DNA from: Cyanobacteriota bacterium
GTDB taxonomy: Bacteria > Cyanobacteriota > Cyanobacteriia > PCC-6307 > Cyanobiaceae
Length of the DNA: 64,000 nt
Reading direction: 5' to 3'
NCBI GenBank assembly: GCA_026389315.1
Contig: JAPLIC010000066.1
Location: 22,815-86,814 of the forward strand
The notes below the pieces were generated by a model, which did not search any database, was not told where the DNA came from, and saw only the letters and a list, made by a program, of their open reading frames with translations. The position numbers and the translations under genes are program-made. This document shows positions 53,787 to 62,274 of this stretch, piece by piece; the stretch's first letter is position 1; the number at the start of each line of letters is the position of its first letter.

Positions 53787-54941
53787 TTAGGTTGCGCCGC
53801 CAGCAATGCCCTCACCGCGTCTGCGGGCACTGCGTATTGCTGACGCCAACGTCCTTACGCTATAATCTTGGCTTGTTGGATCGATGAAATGGCGGTGCAA
53901 CTCATCGAAATCCAAGGTGTACCAATCAGGCAGTAAGGCTTCGTTGATTTCACCGATTTGGACGGGAATAATCGGCACGCTCTTCTTGGCGGCAAAGGAG
54001 AGTTCCTTGCGCACGGCGCTCGACTTGAGTGATGCTGCAGTCAACAGAAAGACGGTAGCGCATGCCTTCGTGAGGCCTTCCGTGACGCGTTCCTTCCAAC
54101 TGCCAGATTGTATATCCTGAAGGTCAATCCATACTGACAGACCTTCCGCCTTCAGCGCACTTGCAAGTTGATCGGCCGCCACTACATCTTCGCGCGCATA
54201 GCTCAGAAACACAGGGCTCGGAGCCGTAGCCAAATAAATAGGTTCGGGAACGTTCCACACCCATTTTTGGGGGTTGCCCTGATGTCCTTGAGTAGATAAT
54301 CTCCGCTTCACAAACTCGTGAAGCTCGTCGATGGAAACACGCCCATCACCATCTGCGTCTGCTGCGGCATGACGTAAGCCTTCGGCGAGGGCGAGAGTAA
54401 ACGGACCACCTTCTGGTGTGTCCATGCATACCTCCTCCGCACCGCAGGAGGTGACTGCGTATAGGCCGTTGGGTACACCTCGGTTGTGCGCGAAGAATGC
54501 CCCGCTATGGCAACCGTCGATGAGCAAAACGGACTTCCGACATCTTGAGTCTCGGAGTTGCGAAAGGATAAAATCAGCGTCCAAACCAGTAGCGAAGGGA
54601 TACTTATCTTCGGTGTCGTAAACCAAGAGACAAAAGCTACCATCTTTTCCCGTTGTGGCGTTGCCGGAGTAGTAAATGACAATGGTGTCATCAACATCAG
54701 CGTCACCGCAAATCCGTGCAATCTCAAGTCGCACTTGACGGAGGCCACCATCAACTACCTTCCTCACTTCGAACTGGCATATCTCGGGGTCCGAGAGAAT
54801 CCCATCGAGGGTTTCCGCATCTTTAGCCGGACCCACAAGCCGAGCCCCCGGTATGTTGGGGAAGTTGCTATTGCAGATCAATAAAGCGATTCGTTTCGCG
54901 GCTGGCTTTGAAACCTCTGTATCGTCCAAAGACAAAGTCAT
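53787..54941 (-). CDS. caspase-like (C14) + TIR fusion protein with Asn at the catalytic His
   Basis: The 384-residue protein has an N-terminal caspase-like domain (about 15-190): RIALLICNSNFPNIPGARLV, VIYYSGNATTGKDG and KSVLLIDGCHSGAFF. The nucleophile Cys144 is present, but the position normally His in YYSGHG is Asn94 (codon AAC at 54662-54660, one base from CAC). A canonical EF-hand follows (DADGDGRVSIDE, 195-206), then a TIR domain (about 242-345; PVFLSYAREDVVAADQLASA, LSVWIDLQDIQSGSWKERV) with Glu313 in the expected SSAVRKEL segment. It may therefore act mainly through TIR, with the caspase domain inactive or a sensor. Start at the ATG at 54941. Confidence 0.85.
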   Translation of the reverse strand: MTLSLDDTEVSKPAAKRIALLICNSNFPNIPGARLVGPAKDAETLDGILSDPEICQFEVRKVVDGGLRQVRLEIARICGDADVDDTIVIYYSGNATTGKDGSFCLLVYDTEDKYPFATGLDADFILSQLRDSRCRKSVLLIDGCHSGAFFAHNRGVPNGLYAVTSCGAEEVCMDTPEGGPFTLALAEGLRHAAADADGDGRVSIDELHEFVKRRLSTQGHQGNPQKWVWNVPEPIYLATAPSPVFLSYAREDVVAADQLASALKAEGLSVWIDLQDIQSGSWKERVTEGLTKACATVFLLTAASLKSSAVRKELSFAAKKSVPIIPVQIGEINEALLPDWYTLDFDELHRHFIDPTSQDYSVRTLASAIRSARRRGEGIAGGAT

Positions 54942-55195
54942 GATTAAATCATTTTCAAAAGGAAATCCTCAAAAAACGACTCTGGCATCGCTGCTGGAGT
55001 TTGCGTCGCGTTTCTAGAAAAAGCTCTCAGTCACTTGCATGAGAGCAAGCTGACATTATTTCTAGTTATGGAAATTATACAACGAAAACTTACCTCGGTT
55101 CTGATAAGAATTTATGATGTCAATTGATCCAGTGATATTGATTTATTATTTCGTATTGGATGATACCCCTTGGCGCAGCAACTACCATGAGCGGT
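54942..55195. other. AT-rich non-coding region upstream of the caspase-TIR gene
   Basis: About 250 AT-rich bases with no gene. It lies directly upstream of the minus-strand caspase-TIR gene and probably holds its promoter, but no clear -35/-10 pair stands out. Confidence 0.4.
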
Positions 55196-55251
55196 GGCAA
55201 ACAGCAAGCGAAACGCCCCTGCTGGGCGGACGCTCGAAGTCGAAGTTAGGC
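55196..55251 (-). other. second candidate attC-like site
   Basis: Minus strand: GCCTAAC box (55251-55245), then an imperfect palindrome, plus-strand AGCG-aaa-CGCCC-ctgct-GGGCG-ga-CGCT (55207-55234), ending at GTTTGCC (55202-55196), a poor GTTRRRY match. It begins 27 bases after the stop of the minus-strand TIR gene. It is weaker than the 49.5-kb site but has the same position relative to its gene. Confidence 0.45.
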
Positions 55252-55278
55252 TGCGTTGCACTTGCTAAGTGCGTTGTA

Positions 55279-56037
55279 TCAAGTTCTTGATCCCACATCA
55301 CGGGCTAGAGCCGTCCGAAGCGCACTGCAAAGTTCTCGCACAGCATCGTAGTGCCCGTTTTCGATATCTCCAGACGAGTGCTCCATCAGAATAGCCGTGA
55401 GAGAGTCCTGTAGTGCTGCATAGGCAGTGTGGGCTGTTCGTGAAAGGAACATTCCACCACCGCCAGTGAAGTACCAGCCTCGCAGCGACGTACTCAAATC
55501 ATGAAGGTTGTCATACGTAACACCCGTAGCGCGCGGCCACTTGGGAAGGCGCTTCGTGAGTTCCCAGAGTTCTTTGTATGCCGCAATGCGCTCATGTAGA
55601 AGCTTCTCGGGAACAAGAGCTTCTGCGCGTATGGAGGCTTCGGGTTTCAACAACGCGTCGACGTTGGCTGAAACCTCCGCCGGCAGGTTCCCTTGAGGGT
55701 AAAGTATTGTGACCGCACGCAAGTAGGGCGGTACCCGCGAGATGATTGTCGGTTGAACCATTACCGGGAGAACTTTCCCAGATGGGTTTTTCCATTTCTG
55801 CATGGCGAATCCCAACTCCGTTAGGACATACTTTCCCTCTGTCAAGGAAGCTGGCGAGATCAGAAAGACGAAGAGGTCACAACCTTGAATCGCCTGTTGT
55901 ATCTCAACGTCATATTGTTTACCGGCTTTGAGGTTGGATAGATCGAAGAACACATCGTGACCGCGAACAGAAACCGCTGCACTGACTTCGGTTGCGATTT
56001 GGCGCTGTTCACGCGCGTAGGAGATGAAGACTTTCAT
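55279..56037 (-). CDS. TIR-domain protein with unknown C-terminal domain
   Basis: The 252-residue protein starts MKVFISYAREQRQIATEVSA. The TIR domain (1-125) continues VRGHDVFFDLSNLKAGKQYD, CDLFVFLISPASLTEG and YVLTELGFAMQKW, with the Glu in the expected place. The C-terminal half (about 140-252; AYKELWELTKRLPKWPRATG, LSTSLRGWYFTGGGGMFLSR and YAALQDSLTAILMEHS) is a separate domain I do not recognise; it could sense a signal or carry a second activity. A GCGTTGGGC about 48 bases upstream (56091-56085, minus strand) and the attC-like element after the stop make it look like a mobile cassette. Confidence 0.85.
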   Translation of the reverse strand: MKVFISYAREQRQIATEVSAAVSVRGHDVFFDLSNLKAGKQYDVEIQQAIQGCDLFVFLISPASLTEGKYVLTELGFAMQKWKNPSGKVLPVMVQPTIISRVPPYLRAVTILYPQGNLPAEVSANVDALLKPEASIRAEALVPEKLLHERIAAYKELWELTKRLPKWPRATGVTYDNLHDLSTSLRGWYFTGGGGMFLSRTAHTAYAALQDSLTAILMEHSSGDIENGHYDAVRELCSALRTALARDVGSRT

Positions 56038-56183
56038 ATACCGTTTTAATCTACTCTAGGTTAACTCCCTCTGCCGCCCAACGCCCCAGACCAGCAGCAG
56101 GCCAGAATCATCAACCTGAACCCATCCGTTGCCCCTGTCTTCTCTATCAGGCCCCATTTAATCGCCCTGGGCAACCACGGCTT

Positions 56184-59100
56184 TCATCCACCAGCTTCCG
56201 CCTCCAGCACCTCGATCAACAGCAGCACTTCGGCAGCTTGGTCATAACTGAGGCCAGGATCCTCGGCGAGAGCGCGGTCGCGGCTGCCGGCGGTGATCGT
56301 CTGGAGGGCTGTGAGGAAGGGGAGCTGGTTTGCAAAATCCTGATTGGCAGCGAGTTGCTGCAGGCGGGAGGTGGCTTCGGCTGAATCGCCGCTGGCCAGG
56401 GACTGGCGGACAGCCAGCACCAGGCGTCCTGATGCGTCTTGATTTTCTCCGCCATCGCGGCGGTAGGCGAGAAAGGCGCCGAGAGCCTGGTGCCGCGCAT
56501 CGGCGGCTGCGGCGCTGTTGCCAGCCGCGGTTTCGATCTTGGCGAGGGTATTCCAGGTTTTCCAGAGCTCAGACGCTTGGCCAAACTGCGTGCCACATTC
56601 GTTCGCGTCTCGAATGGCATGCCTGGCCTCCTCAAGGCGCTGGAGTTTGCAGAGGGCAACCGCCAGATTGTTCAATTGGTGCCCTTGTCGAAAGGTATTC
56701 CCGATATCGCCATAGATCTCGGCCGCCCGCCGGAAGAAGGCCACCGCCTCTTCCGGGTGATGCAGACCATCATCGTAAAGATACCCTAGTTCCCCCAGGG
56801 TTCTCGCCTGCCCACCCTGATCGCCAAGCCCCACCGTGATCGCCAGGGATTGGTTGTAGGCCTCCTCCGCGGCTTCCGGCTGACCCGATTGGTGATGCAC
56901 CATGCCGATCTGATGCCAAATGCCGGCGACGCTGCCCGGTTCATTGAGGCGTGAGAAAGTGTCGAGGGCTTGCTGGTAAGCCTCCAGGGCCTCGGTATAG
57001 CGCTGTTGGAAAAATTGAACGGTTCCCAGTTGGCCTTTGCCGACACCAACATTGCGTAGATCCCCCCGATGTTCACTTCTGCGGATCGCTTCCTCGTAGG
57101 CAGCGGCAGCAGCGTCGTAACGGCCCAGCGATAACAGACAGCCGCCTTGATCCGTGAGGCAGGTGGTCGCCATAATTGACGCGGCCTTGATGTTGTTCGC
57201 ATTGGCAATGGCCTCAAAGCGCCTGCCGGCCTCCTGCAGCAGCGGCAGGGCTTGCTGCGCCCCGCCAGCTTCTGTCAACACCCGACCAAGCAAGACTAAT
57301 GCTAACGCCAGGTCGTAGTCCGCCCTGGCGTAGGCCTCATCCCCTGCCGCCTGGGCCTGCTGCAGCAAATCCTGCGCCCCTGCCAACGCCTCCCGTAGCT
57401 GCCCAGCCGCCAGCTGCTGCTCGATGCGGCTGCGACTGGCCACAAAGCGCGCGTGCGACCAGCCCTCGCCCAGGGCGGCGGCGGCAGCCTCGCGCATCCG
57501 AGCCACCCGCTCCAGCAGCCGCGGTTTGCCCATTCTTTGCACCAGGCTGTACAGGTAGGTGACCCGCTCGATTGTGGTTGCGGGATCGGCGACGGCCCGG
57601 GAGCGATCGAGAAGGGCAAAGAGATTGGGCAGCTCCAGCAGCGTCAGCGTCGCCGCCACTTCCGCGTTCTGGTGTTGCTGCTGATCGAGACAGCGGAGAT
57701 AGGCGGCCATCGCCTCCAGCCAGCCTGCCGTGAGCGCCTGCTGCTCCGCCTCGCCGAGTGTGGCTTTGAGATAGGGGCAGAGGGCGGGATTGAGCGAGAG
57801 GTGGTTGTAAGGATTCGCCGTGGCCAGGCCGGTGCGCACCAGCTCCTGCGCCAACCCCTCCACCTCCGCCGCCTCCCAGCCGGTCATCGCCCGCAGCACA
57901 TCAAGCTGCACGCCGCCGTGGAACACCCCCAACACCCGCGCCCGCTCCCGGTTGGCCGCCGAAAGGCGCCGCAGCGAGAGCTCCACGCTGGCGAACAGCG
58001 ATTGCTCGCGGCGGCGCGGATCATCCGCCGGCAGCTGGGCCACCTGCCGCTGCATCTGCTCCATCAGCTCCACCAACGCCGCCTGGGTGGATGCCACGCC
58101 GCGGCGGCGCAGCTCCGGGGCCAGCAGCGCCAGGGTGCGGGCGTGGCCCTGCACGGCATCCACCAGCGCTTCGATTTCCTCCCGCCGGGCCTCCAGCGCC
58201 GCGCCTTCCGCCCCAGCACCCGCGGCGCCGCTGCTCTCGCCTGCGGCGAGGGAGCGCTCGATCAACGCCACCGCATCGCCCTTCTCCAGCTGGCGGAGCT
58301 CCCACAGCTGGCGGGGGGCGGCAAACGGGGCCGGCAGGGCCTCGCGGCTGGTGAACACGATCCGCGTCTCGCCCGCCTGCAGGAGCCGCTCCGCCAAGGC
58401 CAGGATCGCCTGGAGCTCCAGCGCCGCCTCCGCGCTCAATAGCTCCGGGGCCTCCAGGTAAGGCGGCAGCAGCACGCTCTCCATGTTGTCGATCACCAGC
58501 AACGTGGGCTGCTCCCGCAACGCCCGCTCGATTGGCAGCAATGCCTGCTCGGGGCTGTCGTATTTGGCGGCGGAGTAGTCGGCGCCCACCAGCTGGCGGC
58601 CGAGGGCATCGAGCACGGCATCCTTGTGGCTGCAGAGCTCCACACTCACGAACGCCGCCCGCCGCAGTTGATGGGAGCGCACCAGCCAGCGGGCCAACTC
58701 CGCCGCCAACGCCGTCTTGCCCTCGCCCCCCTGGCCGCGCACCACCGCCCAGCGCTCCTGGCGCAGCAGCCGCTCCAGCGCCAGCAGATCGCGGCTGCGG
58801 CCCACAAAGCCCGTCTCCACCGGCTCCGGCGGCACCGCCCCCAGCCTGGCCCGCAGGCGGGAGCGCTGGTCTTCTTGGGTTTGAGGGGCGGGGGTGGCCG
58901 TAAAGAGCTGGGGGTCGTCCTTCTCCTGGTACAGCACCGGCACAAACCAGTCGGCCAGCTTCAGTTGGCCGATGCCGTAGCGCTGGCCGCGGCTGGGGTC
59001 GCTGTGCAACGCGCGCTGGCCGGCGAGCATCGCCTGGCCCACCCGCTGGCCACGGGCCAGCTCGGCGTAGAAGGCGGCCACAAACCGCCGTGCCGTTTCC

Positions 59101-60608
59101 ACCAGCACGCTGTGGCTCATCGCCACCACCGAGGCCACACCCCGCTGCAACAGCTCAGTGGCCACCGATTCGGCGCCCTCCTCTGCTTTGGCGCTCTGGC
59201 AGGCCTCCAGCAGCACCAGCGGGATGCGGTAGTTGTTCAGCAGCGGCCCCAGCTGGTTGGTGTACACCGTCTGGTGGCGGCGCCCGGTGAGCTTGTGGCT
59301 GTCGCTGGGATCCTCAAAGCAGAGGCCCCCCAATCCCACGCGGCGGTCGTAGACGCCGTGGCCGTCGAAATGCACCATGTGATAGGGCTCTCCGGCCTGC
59401 TGGGCTCGGGCCAGCTCCGCCTCCAGGGCGGGGTAGGTGGCGGGGTGGAGCAGGCTGAGCCGCAGCACCTCCCCCAGCTCCTCGGTGGCGGCCACCAGGG
59501 GCAGGGCGCTGGCGCGATGGTCGAGGTAAGCGCAAGAGTCGTCCTCCGGGCGGGCGCTGATCAGCAGCACCCGGATCGGTGGCGCCACCACCGGCACCGC
59601 GAGGGTCCGCTTATTCGGCAGTCGGCGCCGCACGCGGGTGGGCCGGGCGCCCTGAAACAAAAAACCATCGCCGTTGTGCAGCAGCTCCCAGGGCAGGGCG
59701 AGCAGGGCGGTGGCGGCCTCCTGGGCGGTGGCGTTTTCCGCCTCACTGGAGCCGAGCAGCAGGGAATCGTCCACGGAAACAGAAAAGCGACGGCTCGCCC
59801 CGGCCGCCACCCCCGCCCAGGCCTGCAGCACGTTCGCCGTGGGCTGCAGCGGCAGGGCGGCGCCGTGGAGGGCCTGGCCCCAGGCGATCAGGTTCGCCTC
59901 CACCCGCTTGGCGCGATCGGCCACCAGCGGGTTCGGCCAGACCGGCCAGCGCTCCAGATACCAGCCCAGCTCCTCCGCCTCGATCGGCCCGAGCGGGGCG
60001 ATCAGCCGCCACATCTGCTCGCTCACCACCTCCGGCTGGTCGGCGATGGCGGGCTCGTAAACCAGGCGGGCGCGGGCGGCGGGGCGGCGCACGCCGTCTT
60101 GCTCATGGAAGCCGAGGTCGCTGAGTTCGAGCACCAGCTCCGCCACCGGCTCCGGCCGCGGTTGGGGCACCGGCGGCCGGTCGGTGGGGAGACGGAGGCC
60201 GAGGGCGACGAGGATGTGGTGGAGGGCGGCCGTGGCGCCGCCGGGGGCGCTGCTCACCGAGATGTAGGTGGGTGTCTCGTCGAAATAGCCCGCCAGGGAA
60301 CCGGGTCTCGTGCCGTCGAGTGCCAGCAGGATGACGGGAAAAGCAGCCCGACCCCGCTCGGCCTGCAGCTTGAGCCCGTGCTTCAGCTCCCTGGCCACCC
60401 AATCCGATTGGAACGCATCAGGGCTCACCAGCACCGCCAAGCCAGCCGCAGCGTCGATCGCCGCCTGGATCGCACTCCAAAGCGGATCACCGCCCTTGAG
60501 CTGGCGCGAATCGATCCACACCTCCTGCCCCAGATCAGCCAGTGCCGCCCGCAGCTCCCGCACGAAGCCGTCGTCGGCGCTGCTGTGGGAGAGGAAGAGG
60601 GGGTCCAT
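56184..60608 (-). CDS. TIR-CHAT-STAND NTPase-TPR protein
   Basis: The 1474-residue protein has four modules. TIR (1-135): MDPLFLSHSSADDGFVRELR, QEVWIDSRQLKGGDPLWSAI, with Glu74 in SDWVAREL. CHAT caspase-like protease (about 340-560): catalytic His417 in MVHFDGHGVYDRR and Cys470 in LVLLEACQSAKAEEG, both intact. STAND NTPase (about 600-960): Walker A GQGGEGKT (625-632), Walker B PTLLVIDNM (Asp707), IVFTSRE. TPR array (about 1100-1430): LGRYDAAAAAYEEAIRRSEH and FFQQRYTEALEAYQQALDTF. This is an NLR-like plan with a ligand-sensing array, a nucleotide switch and two effectors. Codon use resembles the core genome more than its cassette-like neighbours. Cell-suicide immunity is inferred. Confidence 0.9.
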   Translation of the reverse strand: MDPLFLSHSSADDGFVRELRAALADLGQEVWIDSRQLKGGDPLWSAIQAAIDAAAGLAVLVSPDAFQSDWVARELKHGLKLQAERGRAAFPVILLALDGTRPGSLAGYFDETPTYISVSSAPGGATAALHHILVALGLRLPTDRPPVPQPRPEPVAELVLELSDLGFHEQDGVRRPAARARLVYEPAIADQPEVVSEQMWRLIAPLGPIEAEELGWYLERWPVWPNPLVADRAKRVEANLIAWGQALHGAALPLQPTANVLQAWAGVAAGASRRFSVSVDDSLLLGSSEAENATAQEAATALLALPWELLHNGDGFLFQGARPTRVRRRLPNKRTLAVPVVAPPIRVLLISARPEDDSCAYLDHRASALPLVAATEELGEVLRLSLLHPATYPALEAELARAQQAGEPYHMVHFDGHGVYDRRVGLGGLCFEDPSDSHKLTGRRHQTVYTNQLGPLLNNYRIPLVLLEACQSAKAEEGAESVATELLQRGVASVVAMSHSVLVETARRFVAAFYAELARGQRVGQAMLAGQRALHSDPSRGQRYGIGQLKLADWFVPVLYQEKDDPQLFTATPAPQTQEDQRSRLRARLGAVPPEPVETGFVGRSRDLLALERLLRQERWAVVRGQGGEGKTALAAELARWLVRSHQLRRAAFVSVELCSHKDAVLDALGRQLVGADYSAAKYDSPEQALLPIERALREQPTLLVIDNMESVLLPPYLEAPELLSAEAALELQAILALAERLLQAGETRIVFTSREALPAPFAAPRQLWELRQLEKGDAVALIERSLAAGESSGAAGAGAEGAALEARREEIEALVDAVQGHARTLALLAPELRRRGVASTQAALVELMEQMQRQVAQLPADDPRRREQSLFASVELSLRRLSAANRERARVLGVFHGGVQLDVLRAMTGWEAAEVEGLAQELVRTGLATANPYNHLSLNPALCPYLKATLGEAEQQALTAGWLEAMAAYLRCLDQQQHQNAEVAATLTLLELPNLFALLDRSRAVADPATTIERVTYLYSLVQRMGKPRLLERVARMREAAAAALGEGWSHARFVASRSRIEQQLAAGQLREALAGAQDLLQQAQAAGDEAYARADYDLALALVLLGRVLTEAGGAQQALPLLQEAGRRFEAIANANNIKAASIMATTCLTDQGGCLLSLGRYDAAAAAYEEAIRRSEHRGDLRNVGVGKGQLGTVQFFQQRYTEALEAYQQALDTFSRLNEPGSVAGIWHQIGMVHHQSGQPEAAEEAYNQSLAITVGLGDQGGQARTLGELGYLYDDGLHHPEEAVAFFRRAAEIYGDIGNTFRQGHQLNNLAVALCKLQRLEEARHAIRDANECGTQFGQASELWKTWNTLAKIETAAGNSAAAADARHQALGAFLAYRRDGGENQDASGRLVLAVRQSLASGDSAEATSRLQQLAANQDFANQLPFLTALQTITAGSRDRALAEDPGLSYDQAAEVLLLIEVLEAEAGG

Positions 60609-60653
60609 CGGCGTGGTGGGCCGGGGTGGGGTAAGGGTAATGGGGCTGGGTGC

Positions 60654-62117
60654 TTAGAGCAGATCATGAACAGCTTGGGCCGCAGCTTCTCCAGCCTGCA
60701 GGGCACCATGGATGTAGCCGGGCCAGGCCGTGCTTACCTCAGTCCCCGCCCAGAAAATTCGGCCGATTGGTTGACGCAGGCAAGCACCGAATTGGGTCCA
60801 GGTGCCTGGGGTGTAGAAGCTGGAATAAGCACCACCAATCCAGGGATTCTCAGGCCAGTTACCTTCATGATATTCCAGAACTGCATCTCGCGCTTCTGAT
60901 CCAAGTAGCGTTGCAAGGTCTTGCAGTACGGCAGCGCGACGCTCTGACAAAGGCAGGCGGCCGTACCTTGTCGCTGCTTCGCCGGTAAGGAAGCTGGCCA
61001 AGATGCCTGGACTTCCAGGTTTGGGATTAGTGGAGTCTGCAACGAGTTCAACGGCTTCCAGCCTCCCAATCGCATTGCCAGACAAACCTTGCTTGCGCCA
61101 CCAGGGCGTGTCATAAACAACAAGCACCTTGATCAGGGCGCCCATGGGTGAGCGCTGGGTTAATTGATCGCGGGCTGCAGGCAGGGGTGGTGAGTAATGA
61201 ATGCGTCCTGTTAGGTGCGGTGGCATGGCAACAATCACAGCCTTAGCGCGGTAAACGGCCTTGGTTGTTGTAACTGCCGCACCAGAACTGCCATGCTCAA
61301 TGAACAGGGCAGGTTCATGCGTATGAATGCTGCCCTGCGGCAACTCAGCAGCAAGGCGCCCTGGCAATTGCCCGGCCGCACCGTCAAACAGCATCGCCTC
61401 TGGGGTTTCACTCTGGGGCGACACCCGCTGCGCCCAGGCGAAGTGCAGCATCGATGCCGAGCCGGATTCAAAGGCGCCATTGCCGCCCCAGTTGCGGGCG
61501 ATCACATCGGTCCACCAGGCAGCAATCGGCGTACGCGCATTGCGTTCCAGCCAAGTGGCGATCGTCATCGTGTCCAAGGCTCGTGCTTCGGGATGAGTCC
61601 AAGGCGCTGCCGGATCAATACTCTTGGCCAGCGCTTCGATTTTCAACCAAGTTGCAACAACATCATCACGCTCGTCTGTTGGCACATCCAACGCTGGCCA
61701 GTCTTGCGTGAGATCAGCTAGGTTGTAGGGCGTAGATGGCCAGGCGTGATTATGACGACTCAGCCGTCCCTCATAGTAAAAAGTGTCTTTGCCACCAACG
61801 GGTACCGGAAAGGTGGAGATGTTGAGCTTTCGCGCATACTCCAATGTTTTGGTCTGCGTGTGGCCGGCCCACTGCCCGCCAAGATCAACCCAACCAGGCA
61901 CTGCAGCACTGCTGCTTCGATTCGACAAGCCAACCTGCAGGCGCTGCAGACGCCCACCAATCTGGGGCTGAGCCTCCAGCACCACTGTTGTGCGACCGGC
62001 CTGGTGCAATTGAAGCGCCGCTGCCAGCCCCGACACGCCAGCACCGACGATGACAACATCAACAACAGCATCGCTAGGCGCGCTGCCATCAAGCCCAGCC
62101 AAAGCGCCGACCATCAT
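60654..62117 (-). CDS. flavin-containing amine oxidase (FAD-dependent)
   Basis: The 487-residue protein has the FAD dinucleotide motif VIVGAGVSGLAAALQLHQAG near residue 23, the following Glu (VVLEAQPQIGGRL), the GG motif region, WVDLGGQWAGHTQTKTLEYA and the C-terminal FAD-contact segment IGRIFWAGTEVSTAWPGYIH, which match the monoamine oxidase family. The substrate is unknown. Starts at a TTG (62132) or ATG (62117) are possible; the ATG is preferred. It lies alone on the minus strand, 46 bases before the big TIR gene, at the far border of the accessory region. Family certain, specificity not. Confidence 0.92.
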   Translation of the reverse strand: MMVGALAGLDGSAPSDAVVDVVIVGAGVSGLAAALQLHQAGRTTVVLEAQPQIGGRLQRLQVGLSNRSSSAAVPGWVDLGGQWAGHTQTKTLEYARKLNISTFPVPVGGKDTFYYEGRLSRHNHAWPSTPYNLADLTQDWPALDVPTDERDDVVATWLKIEALAKSIDPAAPWTHPEARALDTMTIATWLERNARTPIAAWWTDVIARNWGGNGAFESGSASMLHFAWAQRVSPQSETPEAMLFDGAAGQLPGRLAAELPQGSIHTHEPALFIEHGSSGAAVTTTKAVYRAKAVIVAMPPHLTGRIHYSPPLPAARDQLTQRSPMGALIKVLVVYDTPWWRKQGLSGNAIGRLEAVELVADSTNPKPGSPGILASFLTGEAATRYGRLPLSERRAAVLQDLATLLGSEARDAVLEYHEGNWPENPWIGGAYSSFYTPGTWTQFGACLRQPIGRIFWAGTEVSTAWPGYIHGALQAGEAAAQAVHDLL

Positions 62118-62274
62118 TCCCGACCTGACCAAAGCTGCTCAACGATTCATGACGAGCCTAATGTTTTGGCGTTTTATCGCCCAGGTGAGCCCCTACTCCA
62201 ACAGCCTGGCTGTGGCCAACTGCTTGGCAGCAGATCACCGGCCGGGGGCAGCGGCGGCCGGTCTGATTCGGCTC

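Noticed and set aside
45241..60653. Prophage or conjugative element
   Set aside because: No phage structural genes, integrase, relaxase or conjugation gene is visible; the content fits transposon, duplication and possible cassette events better.
45241..60653. CRISPR array
   Set aside because: The repeats are few, long and gene-derived, with no regularly spaced short repeats and no cas genes.
58626..60899. 757-codon plus-strand open frame opposite the TIR-CHAT-STAND gene
   Set aside because: Antisense shadow rich in His, Gln and Gly; all motifs lie on the minus strand.
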